Below, piece after piece: positions 6,760 to 14,950 of a stretch of 38,500 bases of DNA. Numbering within the stretch: position 1 is the stretch's first letter; each line of letters opens with the position of its first letter. The position numbers and the translations under genes are program-made. The notes beneath the pieces were generated by a model that searched no databases, was not told the origin of the DNA, and saw nothing but the letters and a program-made list of their open reading frames with translations. Origin of the DNA: Opitutia bacterium (GTDB lineage Bacteria; Verrucomicrobiota; Verrucomicrobiia; Opitutales; Seribacteraceae); NCBI GenBank assembly GCA_002721705.1, contig PBLJ01000024.1:1-38500 (forward strand), given 5' to 3'.

Positions 6760-9235
6760 CTTCGGCAGCTTCTTTTGCTGCCAAACGAAGTTTTTCCAAG
6801 CGACTGAGTGGCTTGGCCGGTTTTGGTTTAGGCTTGGCCGCTACTGCCGGCGCCTCTGGCTTTGGTTTTGCGGCGACCGGTTTCTTGGGAGCGGGTGGTG
6901 GGTTGTCCATGCGCAGTTTCCCTCCTTGTCCCAAGCTGTGATTCAGGATGTTTTCTCCAAGCGGGACTTTCACGAAACAAAAGAGATTGCGACTCAGCCC
7001 GGCCCTTGCCGTTGGGTCGGTCGTTATGGGAAAGACCACTTGAGTCGCATTTGCGTCGATTTTCTGTGGCGTGGTAGTGACTTTGGCAGGCAACCCATGC
7101 AAGGTGACCAAGGCTTCTCCTGCAAAAGCTCTTTTTCGTTCCACTTCACAGATGATTTCACCTTCCTTGCCTCTTTCGATGGCGCTCATGTTGATTTTAA
7201 TGCCGAGGTAGGGAGGTTCGACCACGAGGTCCACTAGTTTAGTGGAGGCGAGGACTTCCCCATGAGATGTCTTGGCGGCTCCGAGCATGGCGATTTGCCA
7301 AGTACCCACGGCGGCTCCTCCATTGGCCGTGATTGGATAAAGGGCTTCGGTCTTGCCCGCTGGAATGGTCACGCTGCTGCTGGCGCCGATTCCCGGAGGG
7401 CGTGTCAGCAAGCGCACGTTGATGGCTTCCGTGTAGTTGGCATCCCTCTTGGCTACGACCTTGAGGGCCATGGAACCCGATTGCATGATGGGCGTGGCCG
7501 GTTTGACGAGCTGGATGGAAAAAGGAGCTTTCTTCGTTGCGGCTACAGCCAGTCGGTCGAGTGAAGATTCAAGGTAGGTACGGTTGTTCGGCGGACCGTA
7601 AACCAAGTCGATTTTTTGACGAAAACCGCCTTCGATCGTTTTGCCCTTTTCTCCGACGTGCCGAACTCGCAGGTCGACTAAAGCCTTGGCCAGAGGAGCG
7701 TTTTCCGATGCCTCGAACACGATGGGAACTTGGGTCAGGTTGGAGGCTGCTTTGGGAGCATGCATGACGACGCCTTCCGGTAGCCCCTGGGCGAGGAATG
7801 CAAGTTCGCCGCTGAAGTTGCGGCGGGTGACGTTCATGATGGTGGCTACCCTGTTGCCACGGGGAACCGGCATCATCTGTCGGGATTGAGAATCTCTTTG
7901 CCGCATGTATGGTATGGAGGCGACGACCTCCGGCAGGAAGGCTTCGGTCTCGATGCGGTAGACGTGACGCGGTCCGCCTTTGCGGAGATGATCGTATACG
8001 CTGATGATATATTCTCCATCCGCCGGAATCGTGAAGTTGATCAAACTATCCGGACCATTGTTGGCGTCGTCGTTGCCCTTGAGTGATTTCCCCGCTGCAT
8101 CCCGGATGTTGAGCACGGGATCCAAGGGAGAGGAAACCGAACGCGCGTTGGCTCTGAAGTTGAACCTTTGTCCCTTCTTTGCCTTGAATTTGAAATAGTC
8201 CGTGTCGCCGTCTTCCGCAATGATTCCGTCGAAAGCCAAGGGAAGAGCCAGTTCGGTAGCAGTGGCTTGCTTCCAGTTGTTGTTCGGTTCGACTTCCCGA
8301 ATCGACGGATAGTCAGTGACCCTGATTTTGTTCGGTGATGGAGCGAAGGTGCCGTTGTTTTCGGGAAAGTACCCGAAATTCGGATCCGCTTGAGCTGGCA
8401 ACTGCAATGTCTTCTTGATCGGCCCTCCCGGATCACCCATCAACGTAACCTCCAGCTTTTCGCCCGCCTTTCCTCCAGCCGGAAAGGCGATTAGGGGCCT
8501 AGGGAAGTGGCCCACGTGAAGTCGATAATAAAAGTTGCTGGATCCGCGATAGGAACTGTCTCTTATCTCGATCCTGTATATGCCGTCCTCGGGGGCGATC
8601 ACGCTGGCCACGCTGTCCTGCAGCAACAAGGCGGAGTCATCGCAGGCGGCCAGTTCGAAACGCTTGGCGTCGAGGATCGCAACGTAAGGATCGAAAAGCG
8701 CACCGGATAACCTGATTGCCTCGACTTCCGCCGAAATCTGCTGCCCCTTCTTTACTTCTATTTCGTAATAGTCCACGTCTTCGTTCAGGATCCTTCCATT
8801 GACCGTGGAATTCATGGCCACCTTTTGAGCCTTTTCGAATTCGGAGTTTGGCTCCGTTTCATCGACGTTTGGAAACGGTCCCACCCAAAAGGTTTTCATC
8901 GTGCTGATGCCCGATGCGGTGCGAATCCGCATTTCGTGTTGTCCCAATTTCGCATCGGCGGCTATCTTCAGCACTGCCTTGAGGCGTTGGTCGGTGTCGG
9001 GAATGATTTTCTCCGCCTCGATCCCGGAGGTGTGAAAGAAGATTTCTTCCGTATCGCTCAAATATGCTCCCGTGATCCGTACTTCCAGTGTGCTTCCTTG
9101 TTGTCCGCCCCGTGGAAGAATGTCCCTGAGGGTTGGAGTGGCTGCATCCAAAGCCGTAATGCTCAATAGACTCACCAATAGGAACCAGTATGCCCAAGTT
9201 CTTGATTGGAAACTCTTTACACTCAATTCGCTCAT
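6746..9235 (-). CDS. Exported protein with two PPC (pre-peptidase C-terminal) domains and Lys/Pro tail
   Basis: This encodes 829 residues. An N-terminal leader (about 14-32) precedes an IPT/TIG-like strand region (LRDILPRGGQQGSTLEV). Two PPC beta-sandwich domains follow, each opening with the family hallmark: DETEPNS near 125 and EVEPNNN near 315, each with a D-x-D-Y-[FY] core (EDVDYYEI, GDTDYFKF). The middle and C-terminal part is further beta-rich sequence without a recognised catalytic motif. The last 60 residues are Lys/Pro/Ala-rich (repeated KPKP), ending in a charged helix. No protease domain is present although PPC domains often accompany secreted proteases. It is second gene in the DUF1501 operon. 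It most likely acts outside the cytoplasm as a binding or partner protein; the role is inferred from operon context only. Confidence 0.85.
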   Translation of the reverse strand: MSELSVKSFQSRTWAYWFLLVSLLSITALDAATPTLRDILPRGGQQGSTLEVRITGAYLSDTEEIFFHTSGIEAEKIIPDTDQRLKAVLKIAADAKLGQHEMRIRTASGISTMKTFWVGPFPNVDETEPNSEFEKAQKVAMNSTVNGRILNEDVDYYEIEVKKGQQISAEVEAIRLSGALFDPYVAILDAKRFELAACDDSALLLQDSVASVIAPEDGIYRIEIRDSSYRGSSNFYYRLHVGHFPRPLIAFPAGGKAGEKLEVTLMGDPGGPIKKTLQLPAQADPNFGYFPENNGTFAPSPNKIRVTDYPSIREVEPNNNWKQATATELALPLAFDGIIAEDGDTDYFKFKAKKGQRFNFRANARSVSSPLDPVLNIRDAAGKSLKGNDDANNGPDSLINFTIPADGEYIISVYDHLRKGGPRHVYRIETEAFLPEVVASIPYMRQRDSQSRQMMPVPRGNRVATIMNVTRRNFSGELAFLAQGLPEGVVMHAPKAASNLTQVPIVFEASENAPLAKALVDLRVRHVGEKGKTIEGGFRQKIDLVYGPPNNRTYLESSLDRLAVAATKKAPFSIQLVKPATPIMQSGSMALKVVAKRDANYTEAINVRLLTRPPGIGASSSVTIPAGKTEALYPITANGGAAVGTWQIAMLGAAKTSHGEVLASTKLVDLVVEPPYLGIKINMSAIERGKEGEIICEVERKRAFAGEALVTLHGLPAKVTTTPQKIDANATQVVFPITTDPTARAGLSRNLFCFVKVPLGENILNHSLGQGGKLRMDNPPPAPKKPVAAKPKPEAPAVAAKPKPKPAKPLSRLEKLRLAAKEAAEDGTK

Positions 9236-9260
9236 CGTTTTTCGTTTTTACGCAAGCCCT

Positions 9261-9303
9261 CCAAAATCTTGGATTTTGGCATTTTCTCTCTGGGTTATCC
9301 CAG
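9261..9303 (-). repeat. Two adjacent intercistronic hairpins
   Basis: Between the DUF1501 stop (9306) and the PPC-protein start (9235) lie two stems: CCAAAATC (9261-9268) with GATTTTGG (9272-9279), loop 3; and CTGGG (9290-9294) with CCCAG (9299-9303), loop 4. Both are perfect. Neither is followed by a T-run on the minus strand. They may protect or process the mRNA between the first and second operon genes. Confidence 0.5.
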
Positions 9304-9305
9304 GA

Positions 9306-10646
9306 TTAAATCACTAGGTCCTTGACGACCTTGCCCCCATCCACGATTTCAATCGGTCGGTCACCCGGAGCCATCAATTCCTTGTCGGCTACAATTCCGA
9401 GACGATCGTAAACGGTGGTGGCGAGGTCTTCCACGCTGAGTGGGTTTTCCTCCGGAGCAGTCGCGAATGCGTCCGATGCCCCGTAGATTTGACCGCGGGT
9501 GATTCCACCGCCTGCCAACACCACGCTGAAGACTCTCGGCCAATGATCTCGGCCATCGGTCTTGTTGATCTTCGGGGTGCGTCCAAATTCGGAGGACATC
9601 ATGACGAGCGTGCTGTCAAGAAGGCCTCGTTGGTCGAGATCGGAGATCAGCGTTGCGAAGGCCTTGTCCAGTTCGGGTCCTTGTCGCTCGAAGGAACTCT
9701 TGATGTTGGCATGGTTGTCCCAACCACCATAGGTCAAGGAGACAAACCGCACGCCTGCTTCCACGAGGCGGCGGGCGAGTAGCATCCGTTGTCCTGCTGC
9801 GTTCCGACCATACTGTTCACGCACTTTTTCCTCTTCCTTCTTGATGTCGAATGCTTCCCGAGCTTCCTTCGAACTAATCAGCGAGTAGGCGTCCTGATAG
9901 AATTTGTCCATCGCGTCGAGAGCGTCGGATTTTTCCAGGCGACGAAAGTGGTCGTCCACCGTGTCCAGCATGCTCCTCCGTTTCAGGAATCGATCTTCCG
10001 CTATACCTCCAGGCAAAGCCAGGTCTCGAACGGAGAAATTGTCCGCGGCAGGGTCGCCGCCGAGGCCAAAGGGGCCATAGGAAGAGCTTAGGTAGCCACT
10101 GCCGGCAAATTCATTCGGCACCTTGGGGATGCAAACGTAGGGTGGCAGGTTTTTGCGTGCACCGAATTCATGCGAAATCACCGATCCTAAACTAGGATAA
10201 CTAAGCGCGGGACTTGGCTTGTAGCCCGTGAACATATTGTGCGTGCCTCTTTCATGGGCTGCTTCACCATGACTCATGGAGCGACAAACAGTGATTTTGT
10301 CGGCGATTTTGGCGGATTCCTTGAAATATTCACTGAAACGTTCCCCTGGAATCTTCGTTGGTATGCTTTTCAACGGGCCCCTGTACTCCAGTGGAGCATA
10401 GGGCTTCGGATCCCAAGACTCCTGATGAGCCATGCCTCCCGGAAGGTATATGTGGATGATCGATTTGGCCACACCTTCCTTCGATTCATAAAATTTCTGG
10501 GCCCCATGAGCTTTCATTCGCAGAAATTCGGGCAGGCTCAAGCCTAGGCCTCCAATAAGGCCTACGTGCATGAATTCCCTACGAGAGAAATGACGCGGCA
10601 GGTCACCGCACTGCAGGCCGCTTCGCGAGTTAGCGGATTTCTTCAT
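9306..10646 (-). CDS. DUF1501 family exported protein (twin-arginine leader)
   Basis: This encodes 446 residues. The N-terminus has a twin-arginine-like signal, SRREFMHVGLIGG, about 20 residues in, which fits export in a folded state. The body matches DUF1501: SIIHIYLPGGMAHQESWDPK, the GEAAHERGTHNMFTGY segment, the FVSLTYGGWDNHANI segment and SEFGRTPKIN...GRDHWPRVFSVVLAGGG. DUF1501 is related to the alkaline-phosphatase/sulfatase superfamily, and its genes are almost always beside DUF1549/DUF1553 genes, as here, but its reaction is unknown. It is first gene in the four-gene minus-strand operon and is divergent from the ribbon-helix-helix operon, sharing a 238-base regulatory region. The start has no strong Shine-Dalgarno sequence but gives the full leader. 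Confidence 0.92.
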   Translation of the reverse strand: MKKSANSRSGLQCGDLPRHFSRREFMHVGLIGGLGLSLPEFLRMKAHGAQKFYESKEGVAKSIIHIYLPGGMAHQESWDPKPYAPLEYRGPLKSIPTKIPGERFSEYFKESAKIADKITVCRSMSHGEAAHERGTHNMFTGYKPSPALSYPSLGSVISHEFGARKNLPPYVCIPKVPNEFAGSGYLSSSYGPFGLGGDPAADNFSVRDLALPGGIAEDRFLKRRSMLDTVDDHFRRLEKSDALDAMDKFYQDAYSLISSKEAREAFDIKKEEEKVREQYGRNAAGQRMLLARRLVEAGVRFVSLTYGGWDNHANIKSSFERQGPELDKAFATLISDLDQRGLLDSTLVMMSSEFGRTPKINKTDGRDHWPRVFSVVLAGGGITRGQIYGASDAFATAPEENPLSVEDLATTVYDRLGIVADKELMAPGDRPIEIVDGGKVVKDLVI

Positions 10647-10781
10647 CTTTGTGTTTCAGGTTGTTTGTTTGGCGAGATCAGTAACGATTTCGTATGCAAC
10701 TCTATCATTAAATTAATCGTTCGAGCAAGCCGGATTTGGACAAAAAACCATTCTTTTTTAAAGCATCTCGTCACGGTGGTA

Positions 10782-10854
10782 TGCAATTCATTGCAATATA
10801 AATATGTTAAATGCAAGATGAAGAAAAGAAAAACAAAATAAACTTGCACTGCAA
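10782..10854. promoter_or_regulatory. Cluster of TGCAA half-sites in the divergent promoter region
   Basis: TGCAAT (10782-10787) and ATTGCA (10790-10795) form a perfect inverted repeat with a 2-base centre. TTGCA (10844-10848) and TGCAA (10850-10854) form a second one with a 1-base centre. A further TGCAA lies at 10812. Same-strand copies at 10782, 10792 and 10812 are spaced by one and two helical turns. An AT-rich TATAAA at 10797-10802 could be a -10 element, but no good -35 was seen. The arrangement suits a small dimeric regulator such as the adjacent ribbon-helix-helix-like protein; no binding is shown. Confidence 0.45.
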
Positions 10855-10862
10855 TATCATTG

Positions 10863-10877
10863 GGGGCAAAGTGCCCC
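10863..10877 (+). promoter_or_regulatory. GC hairpin directly upstream of the small regulator's start codon
   Basis: GGGGCA (10863-10868), loop AAG, TGCCCC (10872-10877) make a perfect 6-base stem ending 7 bases before the ATG at 10885, in the position where a ribosome binding site would be. It could act as an RNA stem limiting translation, or as a palindromic protein operator for autoregulation. Confidence 0.45.
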
Positions 10878-10884
10878 GATTGTC

Positions 10885-11139
10885 ATGGCCAAAGGGAAGA
10901 CAGTAACCATTCGCGTGCCCGAGGAGACCTTCGAGGAGATACGCGAGGTTTGTTCCGAATTGGGGGGAGCCTACAATTTCAACCAGTTCGTCAATCACAG
11001 CTTGGGAGCCATTTTGGAGGTCATCAATCACAAGGGTGAAAAGGTGCCTATTCCCAAGTTCGCCATGATGGCTCGTTGGATGAAGGATTATGAACCGGCC
11101 GATTTCGAGGCTAAGAGGAAGGAGCGGGCAGAGTCTTGA
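10885..11139 (+). CDS. Small ribbon-helix-helix-like DNA-binding protein
   Basis: This encodes 84 residues. The N-terminal 45 residues fit a ribbon-helix-helix (MetJ/Arc type) fold: a short strand KTVTIRVPEETFEEI, a first helix to about residue 26, a turn around GGAYNF, and a second helix NQFVNHSLGAILEVI. The C-terminal half is charged (EAKRKERAES) and may form a tail helix. Such proteins bind DNA as dimers and usually repress their own operon. It is the first gene of an operon with the MscS-CNB channel: its TGA overlaps the channel's TTG start. Inverted repeats immediately upstream are candidate operators. Family assignment is by pattern, not by a search; an antitoxin role is possible, but no toxin gene is adjacent. 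Confidence 0.65.
   Translation: MAKGKTVTIRVPEETFEEIREVCSELGGAYNFNQFVNHSLGAILEVINHKGEKVPIPKFAMMARWMKDYEPADFEAKRKERAES
11119..11124 (+). promoter_or_regulatory. Ribosome binding site supporting the TTG start of the MscS-CNB gene
   Basis: AAGGAG lies 11 bases upstream of the TTG at 11136, inside the end of the preceding gene. Together with the TTGA overlap of start and stop codons it argues for translational coupling and for the non-ATG start. Confidence 0.6.
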
Positions 11140-12692
11140 GCGAGGAAGGGCGAGTGAGGAAATTTGGTAATTTGCCCGGAGCTCGCTCCTTTGGCAGGCT
11201 TTGGGTACCCATCCTTGTTTTTCTGGCATTTCTCACCGCCTTGCTCAGTCGTGAGGAATTGGTCGAGCGTTTCATGAGCAATGCCTCCTTGGTCGCTCGC
11301 AATGGGTTTTTCTATGGTGTGCAGATCGGGATGTGGTTATCAGCCGCTTTCCTTGTTCAGCGCATGATTTCCGTTTTTCTCTGGGATGGCTTGATAGCGG
11401 GCATTTCGGGACGCCCCGTTCCTCGTTTACCCAAGGACGTTACGGCGATATTGATCTTCTTTTTCGCCACTGTGGGCGTGTTGGCCTCAGTGTTCGATCA
11501 ATCCGTAACGGGTATTTGGGCAACCTCGGGCATTGTCAGCGTGATCATCGGTTTTGCCCTACGAAACGTGATTCTAGACGTTTTCATTGGACTGGCGATG
11601 CACGTCGAGCGTTCCTTTCAGATCGGGGATTGGGTAATGCTGCACCAGAATCGGCTGGAGACGCACATCATCGGTCAAATCATAGAGATTAACTGGCGGA
11701 CCACGCGCTTGCGCACCACCAGTAACAACATGGTGGTGATTCCCAATAGTCGTCTTGGGGAAACGATCTTGACCAACTACATGCAGCCCAAGCCTCACTT
11801 TAGGATAGATCTCGATTTCGTCATCGATTATTCGATTCCGCCCAACCGAGCGATTCGCTTGCTGGAAGCAGGTGTGAAGTCCTTGGTCGATGGAGAACGC
11901 ATCCTGGACAATCCCGAGCCCGAGATTCGTCTCGAGGAGGCGACCTTGAACGGGCAACGCTATGAAGTGAGATACTTTATCTTGCCGGTCAACGTATCTC
12001 CGAACGAGTCCAAGCATATCGTCAACAAGAGTATCGTGGAGCATCTTTCCCGTGCAGGAATCACGCTTTCCGCCGCCCAAAGAGAAGTCTTCGTTGCCCA
12101 AGGGAATGAGCGTCTTCGCCTTAATCTCGATGATAAAAAGGACCTTCGTCGAATCCTGGCTGGATCGGAATTATTGCAAGATCTTCCCGAAGAGCAGCGC
12201 GACGAATTGGTGGGAGCCATGCGCCCGCGCGAGTTAATGTCTGGGGAGGTGCTTTACCGCCAAGGCGCGGCGGGCGATTCCATGTATCTTTTGGCGGAGG
12301 GTCTTCTTACCTCGTTCGTCAACCTTGCCAGTTTCGAGGGAGAGGCCAAGGTCGAACAAATCGAATCCGGGCGTCATTTCGGGGAGGACTCGATTCTCAC
12401 CGGCAAGAACAGATCATCCACCATGACGGCGGCCACCGATTGCGTGGTCTTCGAGATCCCCAGGGAGGTGGTCCTTGATCTGGCTCGCAAGCGAGGTGAT
12501 TTCCTCGCCATGTTGAATCGCAACGTGGCCTTGAGCGCTGAACGCATACATCGCAGCAAGATGGCGGCTTCCAAGAAGAAGGCGGTCGCTCCGTCCCAAA
12601 AGAAGAAACGCACATCCGGAGTGACGAAGGCCATCCAGACCTTTTTCACGGACCTTTTCCCAAACAACGAAGCCGAAACGCAGACCGATTAG
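11136..12692 (+). CDS. MscS-type mechanosensitive channel with C-terminal CNB domain
   Basis: This encodes 518 residues from a TTG start that overlaps the previous stop by 4 bases (TTGA). Hydrophobic helices lie near residues 22-38, 58-82, 103-122 and 128-155. The last is the pore-like TM3 (GIVSVIIGFALRNVI), followed by the MscS beta-domain start FQIGDWVML and the NMVVIPNSRLGE segment typical of the family, then the alpha/beta vestibule to about 325. A cyclic-nucleotide-binding domain covers about 340-470. Its phosphate-binding cassette GRHFGEDSILTGKNRSSTMT keeps Gly-Glu and an Arg at the expected places, so ligand binding is plausible. A Lys-rich tail ends the protein. MscS-CNB fusions are known in bacteria; gating by tension, ligand or both cannot be read from sequence. 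It is followed 17 bases later by the secretin gene. Confidence 0.92.
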   Translation: MSEEGRVRKFGNLPGARSFGRLWVPILVFLAFLTALLSREELVERFMSNASLVARNGFFYGVQIGMWLSAAFLVQRMISVFLWDGLIAGISGRPVPRLPKDVTAILIFFFATVGVLASVFDQSVTGIWATSGIVSVIIGFALRNVILDVFIGLAMHVERSFQIGDWVMLHQNRLETHIIGQIIEINWRTTRLRTTSNNMVVIPNSRLGETILTNYMQPKPHFRIDLDFVIDYSIPPNRAIRLLEAGVKSLVDGERILDNPEPEIRLEEATLNGQRYEVRYFILPVNVSPNESKHIVNKSIVEHLSRAGITLSAAQREVFVAQGNERLRLNLDDKKDLRRILAGSELLQDLPEEQRDELVGAMRPRELMSGEVLYRQGAAGDSMYLLAEGLLTSFVNLASFEGEAKVEQIESGRHFGEDSILTGKNRSSTMTAATDCVVFEIPREVVLDLARKRGDFLAMLNRNVALSAERIHRSKMAASKKKAVAPSQKKKRTSGVTKAIQTFFTDLFPNNEAETQTD

Positions 12693-12709
12693 AAACAGCA
12701 GGAAGCAAC

Positions 12710-14779
12710 ATGACACGAACGAAATCTTATTATTTAAAACTATCGCTTTTCCTTTTTTCGGGAATTTTCTTGGCGAGCAACCTGACGTTCGCCCAAGACG
12801 AACCCACGCCGGAGTCGGAAATGATGTCGCGCCGGCTTCGCTTGAGCTACGCCGACCCCGTGCGATGCGTGCAATTACTCAAGCTTTATGGGTTCACCAT
12901 AGGCTCCGCCGATTCTCCCGTTGACCGCTCCAAGCTCCCGGTGATCGTGTTGTTGCCGGAGACCAAGTTCCATACCATGGTACCAGACAAGCCCGAAGGG
13001 TTTCCTCATACGGAAACCGATCCCATCAACGAGTTGCTGATCTTTTACGATGCAGCCGAACCCGGGCAGTTCGGGGCCGTGCAGGACCTTGTTCGGAGAC
13101 AGATCGATCTTCCCGCGCGCCAAATAATGATAGAGGCGATGGTCATGGAAATTTCATCCACTGCCTTGAACCAGCTCGGGGTTCAATGGGATCTCACTAG
13201 CAACCTGAGCTCCGGTAACGTATTTAACAAGAAAGTCGATACCGCGACCAATCCTCTTCGCATCGGGCGGATCGTGACCCCACCGGATGGAGAGGACCAA
13301 TTGGACCTAACCATTAAAAACGTCTTTCACGAGTTCAACGTACGACTGAAGGCCTTGGTCAAGGATGGCTCGGCCGAGATCATTTCCAGGCCCAGTGTGC
13401 TGACCCTCGACAACCGCATGGCTTACATCAACGTTTCCGAGCAAATTCCAGTGGCCAACACCAGTTATACTCCAGGAAACAATTACCAGCGCACCAGCTT
13501 TGAGACGAAAAGGGCGGGCATACAGCTCTACGTCAGGCCACGCATAAGCTCCGACGGCGAGGAAATCAGTTTGCAGATCAACGCTTCCGTCACCGCCAAG
13601 GTTCCCGATGGCGACATCGAGGTGAAGAATTCATCAGGCACCGTCTTGGCCAGTTCGCCTACCATATCGGAGCGGGAAGTAAAAACCTATGCCCGCATTT
13701 CCAATGACACGCCTTTCATCATAGGAGGCCTCATCGCAAAGGATTCAGAGGAAACGAAAAACCGAGTGCCCGTGGTCAGCAAGGTGCCCATTCTCGGGCG
13801 CCTCTTTCGCAACCGCTCGGTGACCGGCTTGAAGCGTGAGGTGATCATCGTGATCACCCCCTCCGTCTTGCCCGATGATAAAGTGGTCAACAAGAGCATG
13901 CCAAAGGACGAAGATCGTTTCGACAGCTTTGGCAACAACCTGTTTCGCGACGCCTATCGGATTCGCGCAGAGGATACCTTCGACTTGCATTACCTTCGCC
14001 GCAATCGCCAATTGAATCGGATGCAGGAGCTGGTCGAGCGCATGCTCGTCGACAACCCGCAACTGGAAAGCCAGCATCCCTTCTTCCGCTTTGCCAAGGG
14101 TGCCGTCCCCGGTGAAAGCGTCCTCGTTCGTCGCCAGATCTATGAGGTGCTCAAGCGTCGAGAAATGGTCGACAACCTAGCCATCGAGAACCTTATTTTC
14201 TTTGAATCGGACAAAGCTTTGCAGGCTGGTTTCGAGGTTCGTTTCCTGGAAGAATACTTGAAGCGTGAAGCTCCCGCGATCCTTACAAAGAAAGGTGGCA
14301 AGCAAGCCTTGGCGATTAGTTTCACCTTGAGGCGATTGAGTGACTCGGCCGCCGATCTCTTGCGTGAACCGGTTCCCGAGATGAGCTTGGTGGAATGCGC
14401 CGATTCCTCCACTTGGGCGGAATTGCTTTGGGAGATGAACAAGCCCGATGCCCAGGGGCGTCCTCGTCACACCATCATCTTGAGAAATCGTGGCGATCTC
14501 GATCGTCTCAAGCTGGCCATCCTGATGAAGAAAACCATCGAATTGAACACCGAGAGTCGCATCCTCAGCCTGCAAAACTTTACCCGTGGTAGGCTTCTCA
14601 TGATGCCTACGGTGAGGCAGGAGGACGTCGAGCTACTCGATGCCGAGGTGGCTAATTGTTTCTTTTGTTCCGAATTGTATTACCAAAGTTTGCAAAGTGA
14701 GTTGGAACGAGATTTCGCCGCCCTGCGTGAAGCATTGAAGGGCACTCCTTATGAAGCGGAGTTAAAGGAAAACGACTGA
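12710..14779 (+). CDS. Orphan secretin-like outer-membrane protein with long C-terminal extension
   Basis: This encodes 689 residues. AGGAAG lies 4 bases before the ATG. A signal peptide occupies about 1-29. Residues 40-135 look like an N-domain (RRLRLSYADPVRCVQLLKLYG). The segment RQIMIEAMVMEISSTALNQLGVQW (137-160) begins the conserved secretin module, which continues to about 390 with ISRPSVLTLDNRMAYI, VPVVSKVPILGRLFRN and a terminal REVIIVITPSVLPDD, close to GspD/PilQ-family sequence. The remaining 300 residues are hydrophilic, probably helical, and not recognised. Secretins form outer-membrane rings for type II/III secretion or pili; no ATPase, pseudopilin or platform gene is visible here. 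Its neighbours are the MscS-CNB channel and a CNB membrane protein, so a different conduit or envelope role is likely. Confidence 0.87.
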   Translation: MTRTKSYYLKLSLFLFSGIFLASNLTFAQDEPTPESEMMSRRLRLSYADPVRCVQLLKLYGFTIGSADSPVDRSKLPVIVLLPETKFHTMVPDKPEGFPHTETDPINELLIFYDAAEPGQFGAVQDLVRRQIDLPARQIMIEAMVMEISSTALNQLGVQWDLTSNLSSGNVFNKKVDTATNPLRIGRIVTPPDGEDQLDLTIKNVFHEFNVRLKALVKDGSAEIISRPSVLTLDNRMAYINVSEQIPVANTSYTPGNNYQRTSFETKRAGIQLYVRPRISSDGEEISLQINASVTAKVPDGDIEVKNSSGTVLASSPTISEREVKTYARISNDTPFIIGGLIAKDSEETKNRVPVVSKVPILGRLFRNRSVTGLKREVIIVITPSVLPDDKVVNKSMPKDEDRFDSFGNNLFRDAYRIRAEDTFDLHYLRRNRQLNRMQELVERMLVDNPQLESQHPFFRFAKGAVPGESVLVRRQIYEVLKRREMVDNLAIENLIFFESDKALQAGFEVRFLEEYLKREAPAILTKKGGKQALAISFTLRRLSDSAADLLREPVPEMSLVECADSSTWAELLWEMNKPDAQGRPRHTIILRNRGDLDRLKLAILMKKTIELNTESRILSLQNFTRGRLLMMPTVRQEDVELLDAEVANCFFCSELYYQSLQSELERDFAALREALKGTPYEAELKEND

Positions 14780-14783
14780 TGTC

Positions 14784-14799
14784 GCTCGTCGAGGCGAGC
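14784..14799 (+). terminator. Weak hairpin after the secretin gene
   Basis: GCTCG (14784-14788) pairs with CGAGC (14795-14799), loop 6, immediately after the secretin stop. Partial outer pairing GTC/GAC extends it. No T-run follows closely, so read-through into the gene at 14951 is likely. The rest of 14800-14950 shows no clear promoter. Confidence 0.25.
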
Positions 14800-14950
14800 C
14801 CTCGCGACTCATTTCTCGAAAATCGTTTCAGGCCGAGAAACCGCCTGCCTAGTAAGCAACCTAGCTACTTGAATCAACTCTTGCCTTGCCTCTGTCCTTG
14901 CTCTTTCTTGGGAAAACGACCCAGTTGATAATACCAGCCCGTAACTTGAA

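Noticed and set aside
10647..10884. tRNA, small RNA gene or riboswitch in the largest intergenic region
   Set aside because: No cloverleaf or known riboswitch core was recognised; the repeats there fit protein-binding half-sites better.
10885..12692. Ribbon-helix-helix gene plus next gene as a toxin-antitoxin pair
   Set aside because: The following gene is a 518-residue MscS-CNB channel, not a small toxin; overlap only shows coupling.
12710..14779. Secretin gene as evidence for a type II/III secretion or type IV pilus locus
   Set aside because: No ATPase, inner-membrane platform, pseudopilin or prepilin peptidase gene is visible anywhere in the window.
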